The notes: generated by a model from the sequence alone, not told the origin. 64,000 nt of DNA from Dyadobacter luticola (GCF_005860805.1 NZ_VCEJ01000002.1:1472375-1536374); one strand, 5' to 3'; shown: positions 8,705-17,781, counted from the first letter of the stretch. Numbers and translations: made by a program.

Positions 8705-10666
8705 CTACTTTTTGAGGAACTGCCCCACATTCTCTTTCGTGATGCGGATCAGCCCTGTATTGACTGTGGTGGGCAAACTGGTGATGCCAGCCTCGGCATC
8801 ATTGGAGGATAATTTATTGGTTTTGTGAACCATATCATGTAAAAACTGTGCGCCGTACCAGGTGAATAATTCACGCTTCTGACCTGCCAGCAACTGGATC
8901 ACGCCTTCGTTAACCAGGTTTAAATGTTCCGGCTCCCAATCGACCGTCGTGATTTTGATTTTGCCTGCCTTCCCGGCTTCCTTTACCGACAGTGCCATTC
9001 CCGGCCCGGAATTCGAGTCAAAACCACAAAGTCCGGCTAAGTCAGGATGTGCGGAAATGAGGTCCGCCGTAATTTTCGCGGCTTCTTCCACATTCGCTTT
9101 GTCGTCGAATTTTCCTACCACTTCAATGTTCGGGTACTTTTTCACAACGTCCAGCAAGCCTCGAAAACCATCTTCCATGTTAGCCAGGCCCAAAATACCC
9201 ATATAGGCAATTTTACCTTTTCCATTGATCAGCTTCACCATTTCCTTGCCCTGCATCTGCCCGATCTCATACCAGTCTGTACCCAAAAAGGCATGACGTT
9301 TTGAGCCGGGAATGTCTGAATCATAGACGACCGTGGGGATGCCAGCATCGACTGCTTTATTAATCGCTTTCGCAATCGCAGGATCGGTACCATTGATCAG
9401 CAAACCCGTCGGCCGGGTACCGATCACTTCTTCAATGGTATTGATCTGCGCCGGCACATCCCAATCTGCCGGGCCGAGAATTGACACTTTCACCTTATTT
9501 TCTTTCCCCCACCGGATAAATGCCGCCTGGTCGTGATTCACATACATCGGCATGGAAACCGCCGTCGTCACCATCACATATTCTTCATTTTCAATGTTTT
9601 TGTTTAAGTCAAAAGCAATTTCTTTGGCAGTAGCACGCTCGTTTCTAGGCGGCAACTCACAACCAATGACAACAAATGACCCAATGACCACAAACGACCA
9701 AAAGAACATTTTCCCAAACATCCCTCCTTTAAAACTGCCCCGCTGCAAAAGCCTGTCAATCCAGACCGCGAGAATCAAAATGATCCCTAAAATAATTTCC
9801 TGCCAATAGCCCGACACCCGCACGATGACCATAATGTTGGCGATCAGGCCCATCAGCAATGCGCCCAGCAACGCGCCCTGGATTTTCCCGGTACCGCCCT
9901 GCAAGCTCGCGCCGCCTAAAATTACCGCCGTGATCACCCGAAGCTCCAAGCCGCGACCGGAAGTTGGCAATGCTGCTCCGAGCCTGGATGCCAGCAAGAT
10001 ACCTGCAAACCCAGCCAGCAGCGACACCAGCATGAAGGAAAATAACTTCATTTTTTTCACATCAATACCCGACAATTCCGCCGCCTTTTCATTGCCGCCG
10101 ATGAAGTAGTATCTTTTCAAAAAAGTGGTGTTGGTCATCAAAAAAGCCACGATCGCGACGATCAGCAGCATATACCAGATTGGCATCTGAATACCCAGCA
10201 GCTTGGATTGTGAAATGGCATTGAACCAGTAGGGCAAGCCCTGAATCCCTGCTCCGCTCACCAGCAACGCCAGCCCACGCACAATCCCCATCATCGCCAA
10301 GCTCTGGATCATCGGATTAATACCCTGGTAAGCAATCAGATAACCATTTACCGAACCCACAGCGAGCGACGCCGCCAGACTGATCAGCAGCGCGACCGGC
10401 ACCGGCACTTGCATAAAAAACATAAGGTATGCCGCCAGACAGCCCGAAAAAGCGACGACCGACCCGACCGACAAATCGAACGCGCCGGAAATGAGCAGCA
10501 GCATCATGCCGACGGCCACGATGGTATCGATGGATAAATTGAGGAAGATCTGGCTGAAATTCTGGAATGTGGGAAATTGGCCGGGGAAGGTAATTCCGGC
10601 GACGATGGCAATGACGATGATGGTCAATCCGAGGGTGTAGATCCGGTCGGCAAAAAGTTTTTTCAT
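8705..10666 (-). CDS. Fused ABC sugar permease (RbsC-like) and lipoprotein-type substrate-binding protein (RbsB-like)
   Basis: A 653-residue protein. Residues 1-310 are a BPD_transp_2 permease of the ribose/galactose/autoinducer-2 type, with about 10 membrane helices and the signature segments SGAFDLSVGSVVAFSG and ITAVILGGASLQGGTGKIQGA. Residues 340-653 are a periplasmic-binding-protein type 1 domain (SILGPADWDVPAQINTIEEV, GLLINGTDPAIAKAINKAVD, VYDSDIPGS). The two are joined by a basic/hydrophobic segment (316-336) ending V-I-G-C, a good lipobox. Met316 is preceded by the bases AAAGGAGGG. The simplest view is that a permease gene and a lipoprotein binding-protein gene have merged, keeping the second signal peptide. 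The ATPase gene is 10 bp upstream. The proposed cargo, apiose or a relative, is inferred from the operon. Confidence 0.85.
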   Translation of the reverse strand: MKKLFADRIYTLGLTIIVIAIVAGITFPGQFPTFQNFSQIFLNLSIDTIVAVGMMLLLISGAFDLSVGSVVAFSGCLAAYLMFFMQVPVPVALLISLAASLAVGSVNGYLIAYQGINPMIQSLAMMGIVRGLALLVSGAGIQGLPYWFNAISQSKLLGIQMPIWYMLLIVAIVAFLMTNTTFLKRYYFIGGNEKAAELSGIDVKKMKLFSFMLVSLLAGFAGILLASRLGAALPTSGRGLELRVITAVILGGASLQGGTGKIQGALLGALLMGLIANIMVIVRVSGYWQEIILGIILILAVWIDRLLQRGSFKGGMFGKMFFWSFVVIGSFVVIGCELPPRNERATAKEIAFDLNKNIENEEYVMVTTAVSMPMYVNHDQAAFIRWGKENKVKVSILGPADWDVPAQINTIEEVIGTRPTGLLINGTDPAIAKAINKAVDAGIPTVVYDSDIPGSKRHAFLGTDWYEIGQMQGKEMVKLINGKGKIAYMGILGLANMEDGFRGLLDVVKKYPNIEVVGKFDDKANVEEAAKITADLISAHPDLAGLCGFDSNSGPGMALSVKEAGKAGKIKITTVDWEPEHLNLVNEGVIQLLAGQKRELFTWYGAQFLHDMVHKTNKLSSNDAEAGITSLPTTVNTGLIRITKENVGQFLKK

Positions 10667-10676
10667 AATGTTTTGA

Positions 10677-12146
10677 TCACATAGCCCACTGCAAAATTTC
10701 CCCTTCGCTGGTCTCTCCGGTTTTTAATTCTTGGACGATCGCGCCATTTTTCACTACCAAAATACGATCTGAAATCGCCAGCACTTCCTGTAATTCGCTG
10801 GATATTAATAAAATAGCTTTACCCTTTTGCGCCAGATTTTGCAGCAGCTCATAAATTTCAAATTTCGCCCCGATGTCAATGCCGTGCGTCGGCTCGTCGA
10901 TCATCAGCAAATCGGGGTCCGTGGAAAGCCACTTTGCCAGCACCACTTTTTGCTGGTTACCACCGCTCAGATCGGCTACGGGTTGTGTCGCGGAATGACT
11001 GACAATCCGCAGTCGCTGACGAAAATCCTCCGCCCGTCCCAAGGCCATTTTTGAGTCCGACCAAAATGCATTGTCCGATGTATAGTTGATAGAATCAATG
11101 TTCTCGCTAAGCGACATCGCGGCAAAAAGTCCCAGCGACTTGCGTTCCTCCGGCACATAGGCGATCTTAAAATGTACCGCATCAGCCGGGCTTTGAATGT
11201 TTATTTTTTGACCATTTAAATATATTTCCCCTGCATCAAGCGGCATCGCGCCAAAAATACTTTTGGCAATTTCGGTACGCCCGGCACCAATCAACCCAGC
11301 CAGCGCGACGATTTCACCTTTACAAATTTTAAAAGAAACTTCATGCAATTTTTTATTAGACAAACCTTTCACTTCCAGCACAGTGTCGCCGGATAATGTC
11401 TGCCGTCTTTCCAATTTCTGAATGTCGCGACCGACCATTTTGTTGATCAAAATCTCACGCGTCAATGTACTTGTCTGCGCGACGCCCACCATTTGTCCAT
11501 CCTTCAAAACCGTCACGCGATCGGAAATTTCAAAAATTTCCTCCATGCGGTGAGAAATGTAAATGATCGAGGTACCCTTATTTTTCAGGTCGCGGATAAT
11601 GTTAAAAAGCGTCTGCGTGTCGCTGCCGGAAATGGAGGCCGTCGGTTCGTCGAGAATAAGTACCGACGGATTTTTAGCCAAAGCTTTGGCGATTTCCACC
11701 ATTTGTTTTTGTCCTGCGGAAAGTTCGGAAACCTGTGTATCAGGACTTAAAATGGGGTCGATGCAGAGCTGCTGCAAAAGTTGGGCAGTCCCGGAATACG
11801 CCGCTTTGTAGTCGATCAGTCCTGATTTTGTTTTGGGAAACCGGTTTACAAAAATGTTCTCTGCCACATTCTGGTTATCGAACAAACTCAAATGTTGGTA
11901 CACAATTGCGATGCCTAAGTCATTGGCATGCAGCTGATTTTTAGGTTTAATCACATTCCCGTCGAGCAAAATCTCCCCCGCATCCGGCGCCAGGTTACCC
12001 GACAAAATGTTCATCAAAGTACTCTTCCCGGCGCCATTTTCGCCGCAAATCGCATGCACCTCCCCCACTGCCAGGTCAAAGCTGATGTTTTGAACCGCTT
12101 TCACTGGGCCGAAAGATTTGGAGATGCCTTTTACTTCGAGACGCAT
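10677..12146 (-). CDS. Sugar ABC transporter ATP-binding protein (RbsA/MglA-like, two ATPase domains)
   Basis: A 489-residue duplicated ATPase. Domain 1 has a full Walker A (GENGAGKSTL, about residues 36-45), Q-loop, signature (LSAGQKQ) and Walker B (SVLILDEPTA). Domain 2 has the degenerate Walker A expected in this family (ALAGLIGAGRTEIAKSI), signature LSGGNQQK and Walker B DLLMIDEPTHGID. It powers CUT2-family monosaccharide import with the adjacent fused permease/binding protein. The start abuts the preceding stop codon (0 bp), so it is part of the apiose-type operon. Confidence 0.92.
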   Translation of the reverse strand: MRLEVKGISKSFGPVKAVQNISFDLAVGEVHAICGENGAGKSTLMNILSGNLAPDAGEILLDGNVIKPKNQLHANDLGIAIVYQHLSLFDNQNVAENIFVNRFPKTKSGLIDYKAAYSGTAQLLQQLCIDPILSPDTQVSELSAGQKQMVEIAKALAKNPSVLILDEPTASISGSDTQTLFNIIRDLKNKGTSIIYISHRMEEIFEISDRVTVLKDGQMVGVAQTSTLTREILINKMVGRDIQKLERRQTLSGDTVLEVKGLSNKKLHEVSFKICKGEIVALAGLIGAGRTEIAKSIFGAMPLDAGEIYLNGQKINIQSPADAVHFKIAYVPEERKSLGLFAAMSLSENIDSINYTSDNAFWSDSKMALGRAEDFRQRLRIVSHSATQPVADLSGGNQQKVVLAKWLSTDPDLLMIDEPTHGIDIGAKFEIYELLQNLAQKGKAILLISSELQEVLAISDRILVVKNGAIVQELKTGETSEGEILQWAM

Positions 12147-12980
12147 TTAATGATTCGTTATCGCCTTCACCTGTTCTTTAATGTCTTCCAACTCAAAAAT
12201 TTGCTCCCAACCTTCCTTGAAAATCAGCGGCTTGGCGCGTTTTGAAATTTTATAAGCCGCGTCCGAGAAAGTACCGTTTACTTCTTTAAACAAAACCGCG
12301 ATCTGGATGCGCAAATGTCCCAGCACAAAATCCCGCGCAGCATCCGCCGGGACGCCTTTTTCGACAATCCGATCATAACCTTCTTTCACGACTTCCATGC
12401 AGGTTTGCGCCAATGTTTCCACCATTGCGGGTTCGAGCGTCGCCATTTGTTCGAGGGTGATTCGATACACCTTATCGATGGGCTGGTACATATCGGTTGC
12501 TACCTTTTGCCCCAGTTCAAAATGCGCCTCTTCGCCGTGCATTAATGCGACCACGATGGATTGCTTGGCCGAGATACCGCCGTAAAAATCGCGGAAAGCC
12601 TCTTCGGTCGGCTCCCAGTTGAATACCGACGGGTGGCACGGATGGGCGATCACATAACCCAGGTCGTCACGGTGAAAAACGACACCATCGAGTGGGGCGG
12701 CGGGGTCCAAAGTAAGTACCGTGGCGCCGGATTTCATTAAAGGTATGATGTCGGCAGATAGTTTTCCCAGGATAATGTCGGGTAATGCCAGGATCACAAC
12801 ATCCGCATCGGCCACGCCCTCGCCTGGCGCACTGACTGTCACACCTCTTTTGGCCAGATTTGCCAAACCCAATTCACTTACTTCCAGGTATGAAACCTGG
12901 TATTCAGGCAGTTTCAGAAAATTATCGGTCAACCGGCAGCCCATTTTACCCCCTGCACCCACTAATGCGATCTTTGTCAT
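12147..12980 (-). CDS. apnO: ApnO-like D-apionate oxidoisomerase (6-phosphogluconate-dehydrogenase-like)
   Basis: A 277-residue NAD(P)-dependent oxidoreductase. It has an N-terminal Rossmann motif VGAGGKMGCRL (residues 7-17), DADVVILALPD, an IAHPCHPSVFNWEPTEEAF segment and an all-helical C-terminal domain of the phosphogluconate-dehydrogenase C-terminal type. In published D-apiose catabolism, ApnO of this family converts D-apionate to 3-oxo-isoapionate. The specific call rests on context: it lies beside ApnL-like, OiaX-like and GH140 genes. A related hydroxyacid substrate remains possible. It is 32 bp after the OiaX-like gene and adjoins the ABC ATPase. Confidence 0.65.
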   Translation of the reverse strand: MTKIALVGAGGKMGCRLTDNFLKLPEYQVSYLEVSELGLANLAKRGVTVSAPGEGVADADVVILALPDIILGKLSADIIPLMKSGATVLTLDPAAPLDGVVFHRDDLGYVIAHPCHPSVFNWEPTEEAFRDFYGGISAKQSIVVALMHGEEAHFELGQKVATDMYQPIDKVYRITLEQMATLEPAMVETLAQTCMEVVKEGYDRIVEKGVPADAARDFVLGHLRIQIAVLFKEVNGTFSDAAYKISKRAKPLIFKEGWEQIFELEDIKEQVKAITNH

Positions 12981-13012
12981 GCTATATAATTTTTGAGATT
13001 TTTACTGAATTT

Positions 13013-13828
13013 TTAAATGGTGGGGACAAGGCTTTTCAGGTAAGCTGCCCCGATTTCCGCCCATTCTTTTTCCTTGCGGCAGGTATCTTCGATAGTCGCT
13101 GCTGGCGGTACCCACTGCTCCAAAATTGCGCTCTGGCAACGTCCGTATTTTCCGATTTTTTCCAAAAGCCAGGGTAAGTCTGTCATGCCTTTTCCAGCGA
13201 TTGCACCTTCTGTAATGAACCCCATTTTATGCGGTAACCTTCTGGTGATGAAATCCTTGACATGCAAATTCACGGTATAAGGCGCGAGAATATCTGCTAC
13301 ATAAGTCAGCCCCTCTCCTGCCCCGACGGAGTTGACACAATCCAGACAAATCCCCACATTGTTACTGCCAATGTTGTCCATCAATTCCGCCAATTCTTTG
13401 GCTTTGAAACGGTCATGGTTTTCAATGCCGAGCGTAATGTTGTGGCGGCTTAATGTTGGTAATGCGTGTATAATGATATGGGCAACTTCTTTTAAATCAG
13501 GCTCATAGTCTTCGCCATCGATCACGAAGCGCAAAAGCGGGGAGCCGAAAAAATGGCAGAGATCCATGTATTCTTGTAAATGTTCCGGCGTCAGTTTTCG
13601 AGCGCCCAGTTCCAGCCGGATTTCATTTTTATTGATCAAATCCTTTAAAACCTGCTGCCGCGATGGATCAAAAGTGTGCACCGGCAGGTTATCGCCGAGC
13701 TGCAAACATTTCATCCCGAAAGCCAGAGTCTGCGCTACCAGATCAAGCTCGTTCATTGGATTTTCCGGCATTGCGCCTTCAATCCCGACATTCCAGCCGT
13801 AGGTGTAGCTACTGATTCCGGGTAGCAT
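13013..13828 (-). CDS. oiaX: Xylose-isomerase-like TIM barrel protein, probable OiaX-type 3-oxo-isoapionate decarboxylase
   Basis: A 271-residue member of the sugar phosphate isomerase/epimerase (AP endonuclease 2-like) TIM-barrel family. It shows the expected metal-binding positions: IENHDRF (Glu on a strand end), NVGICLDCVNS (Asp), VNLHVKDF (His, Asp) and SAILEQWVPP (Glu). In the oxidative D-apiose pathway OiaX, from this superfamily, decarboxylates 3-oxo-isoapionate to L-erythrulose. That assignment is inferred from the neighbouring ApnL-like and ApnO-like genes; the superfamily alone would allow many sugar isomerases. Its start overlaps the end of the ApnL-like gene by 20 bp, suggesting translational coupling. 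Confidence 0.6.
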   Translation of the reverse strand: MLPGISSYTYGWNVGIEGAMPENPMNELDLVAQTLAFGMKCLQLGDNLPVHTFDPSRQQVLKDLINKNEIRLELGARKLTPEHLQEYMDLCHFFGSPLLRFVIDGEDYEPDLKEVAHIIIHALPTLSRHNITLGIENHDRFKAKELAELMDNIGSNNVGICLDCVNSVGAGEGLTYVADILAPYTVNLHVKDFITRRLPHKMGFITEGAIAGKGMTDLPWLLEKIGKYGRCQSAILEQWVPPAATIEDTCRKEKEWAEIGAAYLKSLVPTI

Positions 13829-15314
13829 AATCGTGGATCACTTCAAAAACCGGATACGCATTTCCCTCTTCATCCATCAAACCCAGCGCACCAACACCCT
13901 GGAACATGGTTACTGATCTTACCTCCGTTTTTTCAAGCTCTTTAAAAATCATCTTGACCCACTCAGCCAGAAATTCCGTTTTCTGCCTGGCATCCAGCTG
14001 TTTTTGCAGCGGCAACACCACTTCGTTTTTGTCGGTAGCGTAAGGATTGAAGCGCCTTTTGAGCATGATCGGAGAGAAATGTACGGGTTTGCCGAAAAGC
14101 TCCCGGATGCTTTCGGCCATATATTTTAATGTTGCCGCATTTTCCAGAATAGTCAGATCGTCTGAAGCATGTTCCTGAGGGTCAAAGGATAATGCTATAA
14201 AGTCCGCCTCGCCGGCATCGAACCGGTTCCGGTTGATTTCTGTAAAATTGTAGGCGGTACCGATCCCGATTTCGACCTCGTTGAAATAATATCGGAGCTT
14301 AGGAATATAGTCGATTACGGGTTGGCTTGTCACGAGCGCATCTTTGCTCAGCAAGATCAACGAGCTGACGAGCATTGCATTCACATTTACCAGCTCTGCC
14401 AGTTCCTGTAATTCATTTTTAAATTCTGCGCCGAGTTGCACGGAAATTTCCAGCGATGTTCCCAGCATTCTGGCCTGGTTCGCAGCGATCAGAAAATCCT
14501 GCTCCCACGCCGGGCTGGCAAAATCCACTTCCACGCGGTAATGGTCCCAGCGGACTGCGGCAAGACTGGTTGCGCAAGCAGCGGGAATTTTTCCCGCACA
14601 GATCCCGACTTTTACACGGTTGCTCCGGCTACTAGCATTTTCTTCCGTGATCACTGGCTGGGTTTCAACCAGACTTGCCTTGAATGTTACTTTCTGAAAA
14701 ATTTTATCGCCTGCTTTTATCGTCTTCGGAAAAGGAATGCTGAGCGGCGTGCAATAAGTTTTGTATGACGCGTCGCCCCAGTTGCGCTGGTCTTCGATCT
14801 CGAAAATATCGCCCTGCATTTCCAGCCTGAATTCACTTTCGCCCACTTTCCACTGCATGGAATTGATGTCAATAAAAGGCTGGTGCGGTGCGATTTGATT
14901 TGGGAAGTGATAAGTTTTCTCTTCATTATCAGAATGTAGCACGGTTACCGGAAAGCCTGCAATGTGCTCGATCGGGTGCAGGATACAGAAACCCGCGCGG
15001 TTAGTCTGAAAATCCTTCAAAGTCTGACCTACTATTTCGAACTGTATCTCATTGTATTCTAAGCCCTGAATGCGGATTTGAAATTGAAAAAACAGCTCGC
15101 CTTGCTCGTAATACGAAGCGGTGCAAGTCACTTTAAATGTATTCACATTCTTCATCACCACCTCGTCGGTGATCACCGGCTCCCAGTTTTCCCAGTGTGC
15201 ATTACGCACAGCGAAGTAAATCATCCGCAGCACCTCGGTGTCGGCCGCTTTGAAATACCGCAAAAAACCGTTCTGATAACCTACTTCAATGTTGCCCGCT
15301 CGTAATTCCTGCAT
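13809..15314 (-). CDS. apnL: ApnL-like D-apionolactonase
   Basis: A 501-residue cytosolic protein without a signal peptide. It begins LRAGNIEVGYQNGFLRYFKA and contains NRAGFCILHPIEHIAGFPV, QPFIDINSMQW and FEIEDQRNWGDASYKTYCTPL. Near the C-terminus it has KRRFNPYAT and LDARQKTEFLAEWV. This order of motifs is what I recall for the ApnL lactonase family (older annotation: hypothetical protein), which hydrolyses D-apionolactone to D-apionate. It lies 1 bp after the GH140 apiosidase gene, which independently points to apiose. The dehydrogenase that would make the lactone (ApsD type) is not in the window. Confidence 0.72.
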   Translation of the reverse strand: MQELRAGNIEVGYQNGFLRYFKAADTEVLRMIYFAVRNAHWENWEPVITDEVVMKNVNTFKVTCTASYYEQGELFFQFQIRIQGLEYNEIQFEIVGQTLKDFQTNRAGFCILHPIEHIAGFPVTVLHSDNEEKTYHFPNQIAPHQPFIDINSMQWKVGESEFRLEMQGDIFEIEDQRNWGDASYKTYCTPLSIPFPKTIKAGDKIFQKVTFKASLVETQPVITEENASSRSNRVKVGICAGKIPAACATSLAAVRWDHYRVEVDFASPAWEQDFLIAANQARMLGTSLEISVQLGAEFKNELQELAELVNVNAMLVSSLILLSKDALVTSQPVIDYIPKLRYYFNEVEIGIGTAYNFTEINRNRFDAGEADFIALSFDPQEHASDDLTILENAATLKYMAESIRELFGKPVHFSPIMLKRRFNPYATDKNEVVLPLQKQLDARQKTEFLAEWVKMIFKELEKTEVRSVTMFQGVGALGLMDEEGNAYPVFEVIHDYATRNQ

Positions 15315-15315
15315 A

Positions 15316-16689
15316 TCAGAGTTTCGGATAATTTTTAGACGCGTCGTCGATCACCAGCACCCAGTCGTGGCCGTAGCCGGAGGTAGGCGGGGTAAATTGG
15401 GCAGCTGTTTTATTGTCAAATTGGCCGGCATCCTTGATTTTGCCACTCCGCGGATCGTACCAGAATGCGGTCAGCTGGCTGCCTGAAATTTTACCGGGAT
15501 TGACTGAAAATGCCTTTCCCGCGGTGGAATACACGAAAATGTAATCTTTACCCCTGCTCGCCTGCACCCTTTGTGCCGCTGGCAAATCAGCATTTGCAGC
15601 ATCGATTACCGACTGATCCGGCACACGATCGAGCATAGGGCGGGATTCGATGAGCCGGCGAACATACTTCATTTCCAAAGCACCGGGTAAGTCCAGTGCC
15701 TGTTGCCAGAAAATATGCGGAGCATTCACAGCCTCGCGGTTCGGAGAGTACATTTGCCAGATATCATGGCAGCCGTAAGTGTGGCCGAAAGCACCGGCGA
15801 GCAAATCGAGGTAAGCCGATTTACGGACGTCGTAAGCGCTGGACGTACCATTTTCTTTTGCATTGAAACAAACCGGGTGGTCTTCATAAATTGGCTCGCC
15901 ATCGATGACCGGCTTGATCAGCTGGCGGTCGTAAGAACCTTTGATATTGTCGTAAATGGGAGAATCGCGGCAATGTCCGGTCTGGAACATGTTGAAATCG
16001 AACCAGCTTTCATTGTAAAACCACTCGGCCGAACCTTCCTTGTTGGGCTGCGGGTGATATGTGATCAATGCTTTATCCGCCCCGCCGACGCCGGCCTCAA
16101 TGCCCGTCGCCATCGCCCGCCAGATTTCAATGTCACGCGTCCCGGCCCTCGGGTTGCGGTCGCCGCCCATTACCCAAATGATATTTTTCTTGTTTTTATA
16201 GCGGGTACCCAGCCATTTTCCATAAGTCGCGGCATTGGCCTCGTTGAAAACCTCCGGCCCTTTTCCCCAGGTCGATTTAAAAACCTTATCACCCCAGGTT
16301 GGCAGGAATGCAATGTTGAGACCGTACTCGGCAGCTTTATCTATAATATAGTCTACGTGTTTGAAATAAGCTTCATTCGGCTTGGTGGGATCGTTGTCTG
16401 TCAGCGGCTTATCACCATAAAGGTTCGGTACTTCCAGCCCGTCGAACTCCGCCAGGGCTACGGCCTGGATGACTGTGAAGCCTTGCGCGGCCCTTTTTTT
16501 CAGGTAATAGTCGGCATCTTCGCGGTCGAGGCGATGGAACAATTCCCAAGCGGTATCGCCCAGCCAGAAAAACGGTTTTCCCTCTTTCTGGATAAACCGC
16601 TTGTTGCTACTCACTGTAAATGTTTGGGCAAAAGCGCCGACACTGGCCAGTAACAAGAGAATGGCTGAGCAGATCCTGGTGAACCTCAT
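15316..16689 (-). CDS. GH140-family apiosidase-like glycoside hydrolase (DUF4038)
   Basis: A 457-residue exported enzyme with signal peptide MRFTRICSAILLLLASVGAFA. The (beta/alpha)8 barrel shows FWLGDTAWELFHRL (residues 41-54), IIWVMGGDRNPR (Asp177) and VIDGEPIYEDHP (Glu265). The two acids lie where this clan places its catalytic pair. A C-terminal beta domain includes DYIFVYSTAGKAFSV and AFWYDPRSG. GH140 enzymes release D-apiose from rhamnogalacturonan-II side chains. It is the first gene of the leftward operon and has a good -7 box 32 bp upstream. The family call is strong; exact linkage specificity is inferred. Confidence 0.85.
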   Translation of the reverse strand: MRFTRICSAILLLLASVGAFAQTFTVSSNKRFIQKEGKPFFWLGDTAWELFHRLDREDADYYLKKRAAQGFTVIQAVALAEFDGLEVPNLYGDKPLTDNDPTKPNEAYFKHVDYIIDKAAEYGLNIAFLPTWGDKVFKSTWGKGPEVFNEANAATYGKWLGTRYKNKKNIIWVMGGDRNPRAGTRDIEIWRAMATGIEAGVGGADKALITYHPQPNKEGSAEWFYNESWFDFNMFQTGHCRDSPIYDNIKGSYDRQLIKPVIDGEPIYEDHPVCFNAKENGTSSAYDVRKSAYLDLLAGAFGHTYGCHDIWQMYSPNREAVNAPHIFWQQALDLPGALEMKYVRRLIESRPMLDRVPDQSVIDAANADLPAAQRVQASRGKDYIFVYSTAGKAFSVNPGKISGSQLTAFWYDPRSGKIKDAGQFDNKTAAQFTPPTSGYGHDWVLVIDDASKNYPKL

Positions 16690-16720
16690 GGTTTTTTCAA
16701 ATTATTTATTTTTATAATCA

Positions 16721-16728
16721 CAAATGTA
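16721..16728 (-). promoter_or_regulatory. Candidate -7 promoter box TACATTTG for the apiose operon
   Basis: On the minus strand TACATTTG matches TAnnTTTG exactly. It lies 32 bp before the GH140 start codon, inside the 138-bp divergent spacer shared with the AraC gene. A -33 element is not obvious, as expected for a promoter that depends on an activator. Confidence 0.5.
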
Positions 16729-16827
16729 AGCATGCGAAATGTGCGCGTCTCTCACCTAACTTGCCCACTATTGATGCTATATTCGCAAAAACTATATTTT
16801 TTGACTCGATAAAAGGGAAAATAGCAC

Positions 16828-17706
16828 ATGGCGAAACCGCGCAAACCGCACCTGCTGAAAATCATTCCGCCGGTGGACGCCTCCTTTATATTAAAAGGTG
16901 ACCCGATTCCGTGGGATAATCCGTGGCATTACCACCCCGAGCTGGAACTGATCTGCTGCATCAAAGGCAAGGGTACCAACTTTGTCGGTAATGATATCAG
17001 AAGCATAGAAGAAGGCGAAATACTGCTCCTGGGCAGTAATTTGCCACATACCCGCCAGCGCGACCGCAAGTTTTACGAGCAAAATCCGGAAGAAACGCCC
17101 GAGTCGATCATTATCCAGTTCAATGAAGATTTTCTGGGAAAAGATTTTTTCGATACGCTGGAATTTCAGCATGTCAGGGAATTGAAAAGCAGGGCTTCAC
17201 GGGGAATCAAGTTTACCGGAAATGTGGCGCAGATGGTCATTGAAAAGCTATTCACGATGCTCCGCGCCGATAAGACACAGCGGATGATCAGCCTTTTAAT
17301 GGTACTAGACATTCTTGCCCGGGCCGAACATTATGAGTTCCTAAACGGTACCGGTTATGTGAGCGACGCACATTTAAAGAATGCGCAGAAGATTAACCTG
17401 GTGTACGAATACACGATCACCAATTTCAGAAAACCCATCGAGCTGCCCGAAATCGCTGCTTTGACCAGCCTTTCGGTTTCCGCATTTTGCCGGTATTTCA
17501 AAACCCGCACCCGCAAAAGTTATTTCCAGTACCTCACCGAAGTTCGCATCGGGTACGCCTGCCGCCTGCTCAGCGAGGGACGTTTTGACATTGGCCAGGT
17601 CGCCTATGAAAGCGGGTTTAACAATCTGTCCAATTTCAATAAACAGTTCAGGAAAATTATGCAGTCGAGTCCCAGTGAATATTACCGCCGTACGGTCGGG
17701 AAATAG
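16828..17706 (+). CDS. AraC-family regulator with N-terminal cupin, likely regulator of the apiose operon
   Basis: A 292-residue protein. A cupin-type sensor domain comes first (NPWHYHPELELICCIKGKGTNFVGND, residues about 30-65). A C-terminal AraC HTH pair occupies about 190-290 (IELPEIAALTSLSVSAFCRYF ... IGQVAYESGFNNLSNFNKQFR). It is transcribed divergently from the GH140-to-ABC gene set across 138 bp. That arrangement suggests local control in response to a sugar or sugar acid (inference); the ligand is unknown. Confidence 0.88.
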   Translation: MAKPRKPHLLKIIPPVDASFILKGDPIPWDNPWHYHPELELICCIKGKGTNFVGNDIRSIEEGEILLLGSNLPHTRQRDRKFYEQNPEETPESIIIQFNEDFLGKDFFDTLEFQHVRELKSRASRGIKFTGNVAQMVIEKLFTMLRADKTQRMISLLMVLDILARAEHYEFLNGTGYVSDAHLKNAQKINLVYEYTITNFRKPIELPEIAALTSLSVSAFCRYFKTRTRKSYFQYLTEVRIGYACRLLSEGRFDIGQVAYESGFNNLSNFNKQFRKIMQSSPSEYYRRTVGK

Positions 17707-17781
17707 CGGATTATATGTTGGGTAAAAAGCTAATCGGCAAGGCTTATCCCATGCAAACCGGACATTCAATCCCAGCATTTT

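Noticed and set aside
8705..10666. Fusion as an artefact of a missed stop codon
   Set aside because: The frame is continuous through the junction codons I checked (9659-9745), and no frameshift-prone homopolymer lies there. Retained as a real fusion, with the caveat stated in the finding.
15703..16653. Long (316-codon) plus-strand open frame
   Set aside because: It lies fully antisense to the GH140 gene, has no recognisable domain and reflects codon usage of the real gene.
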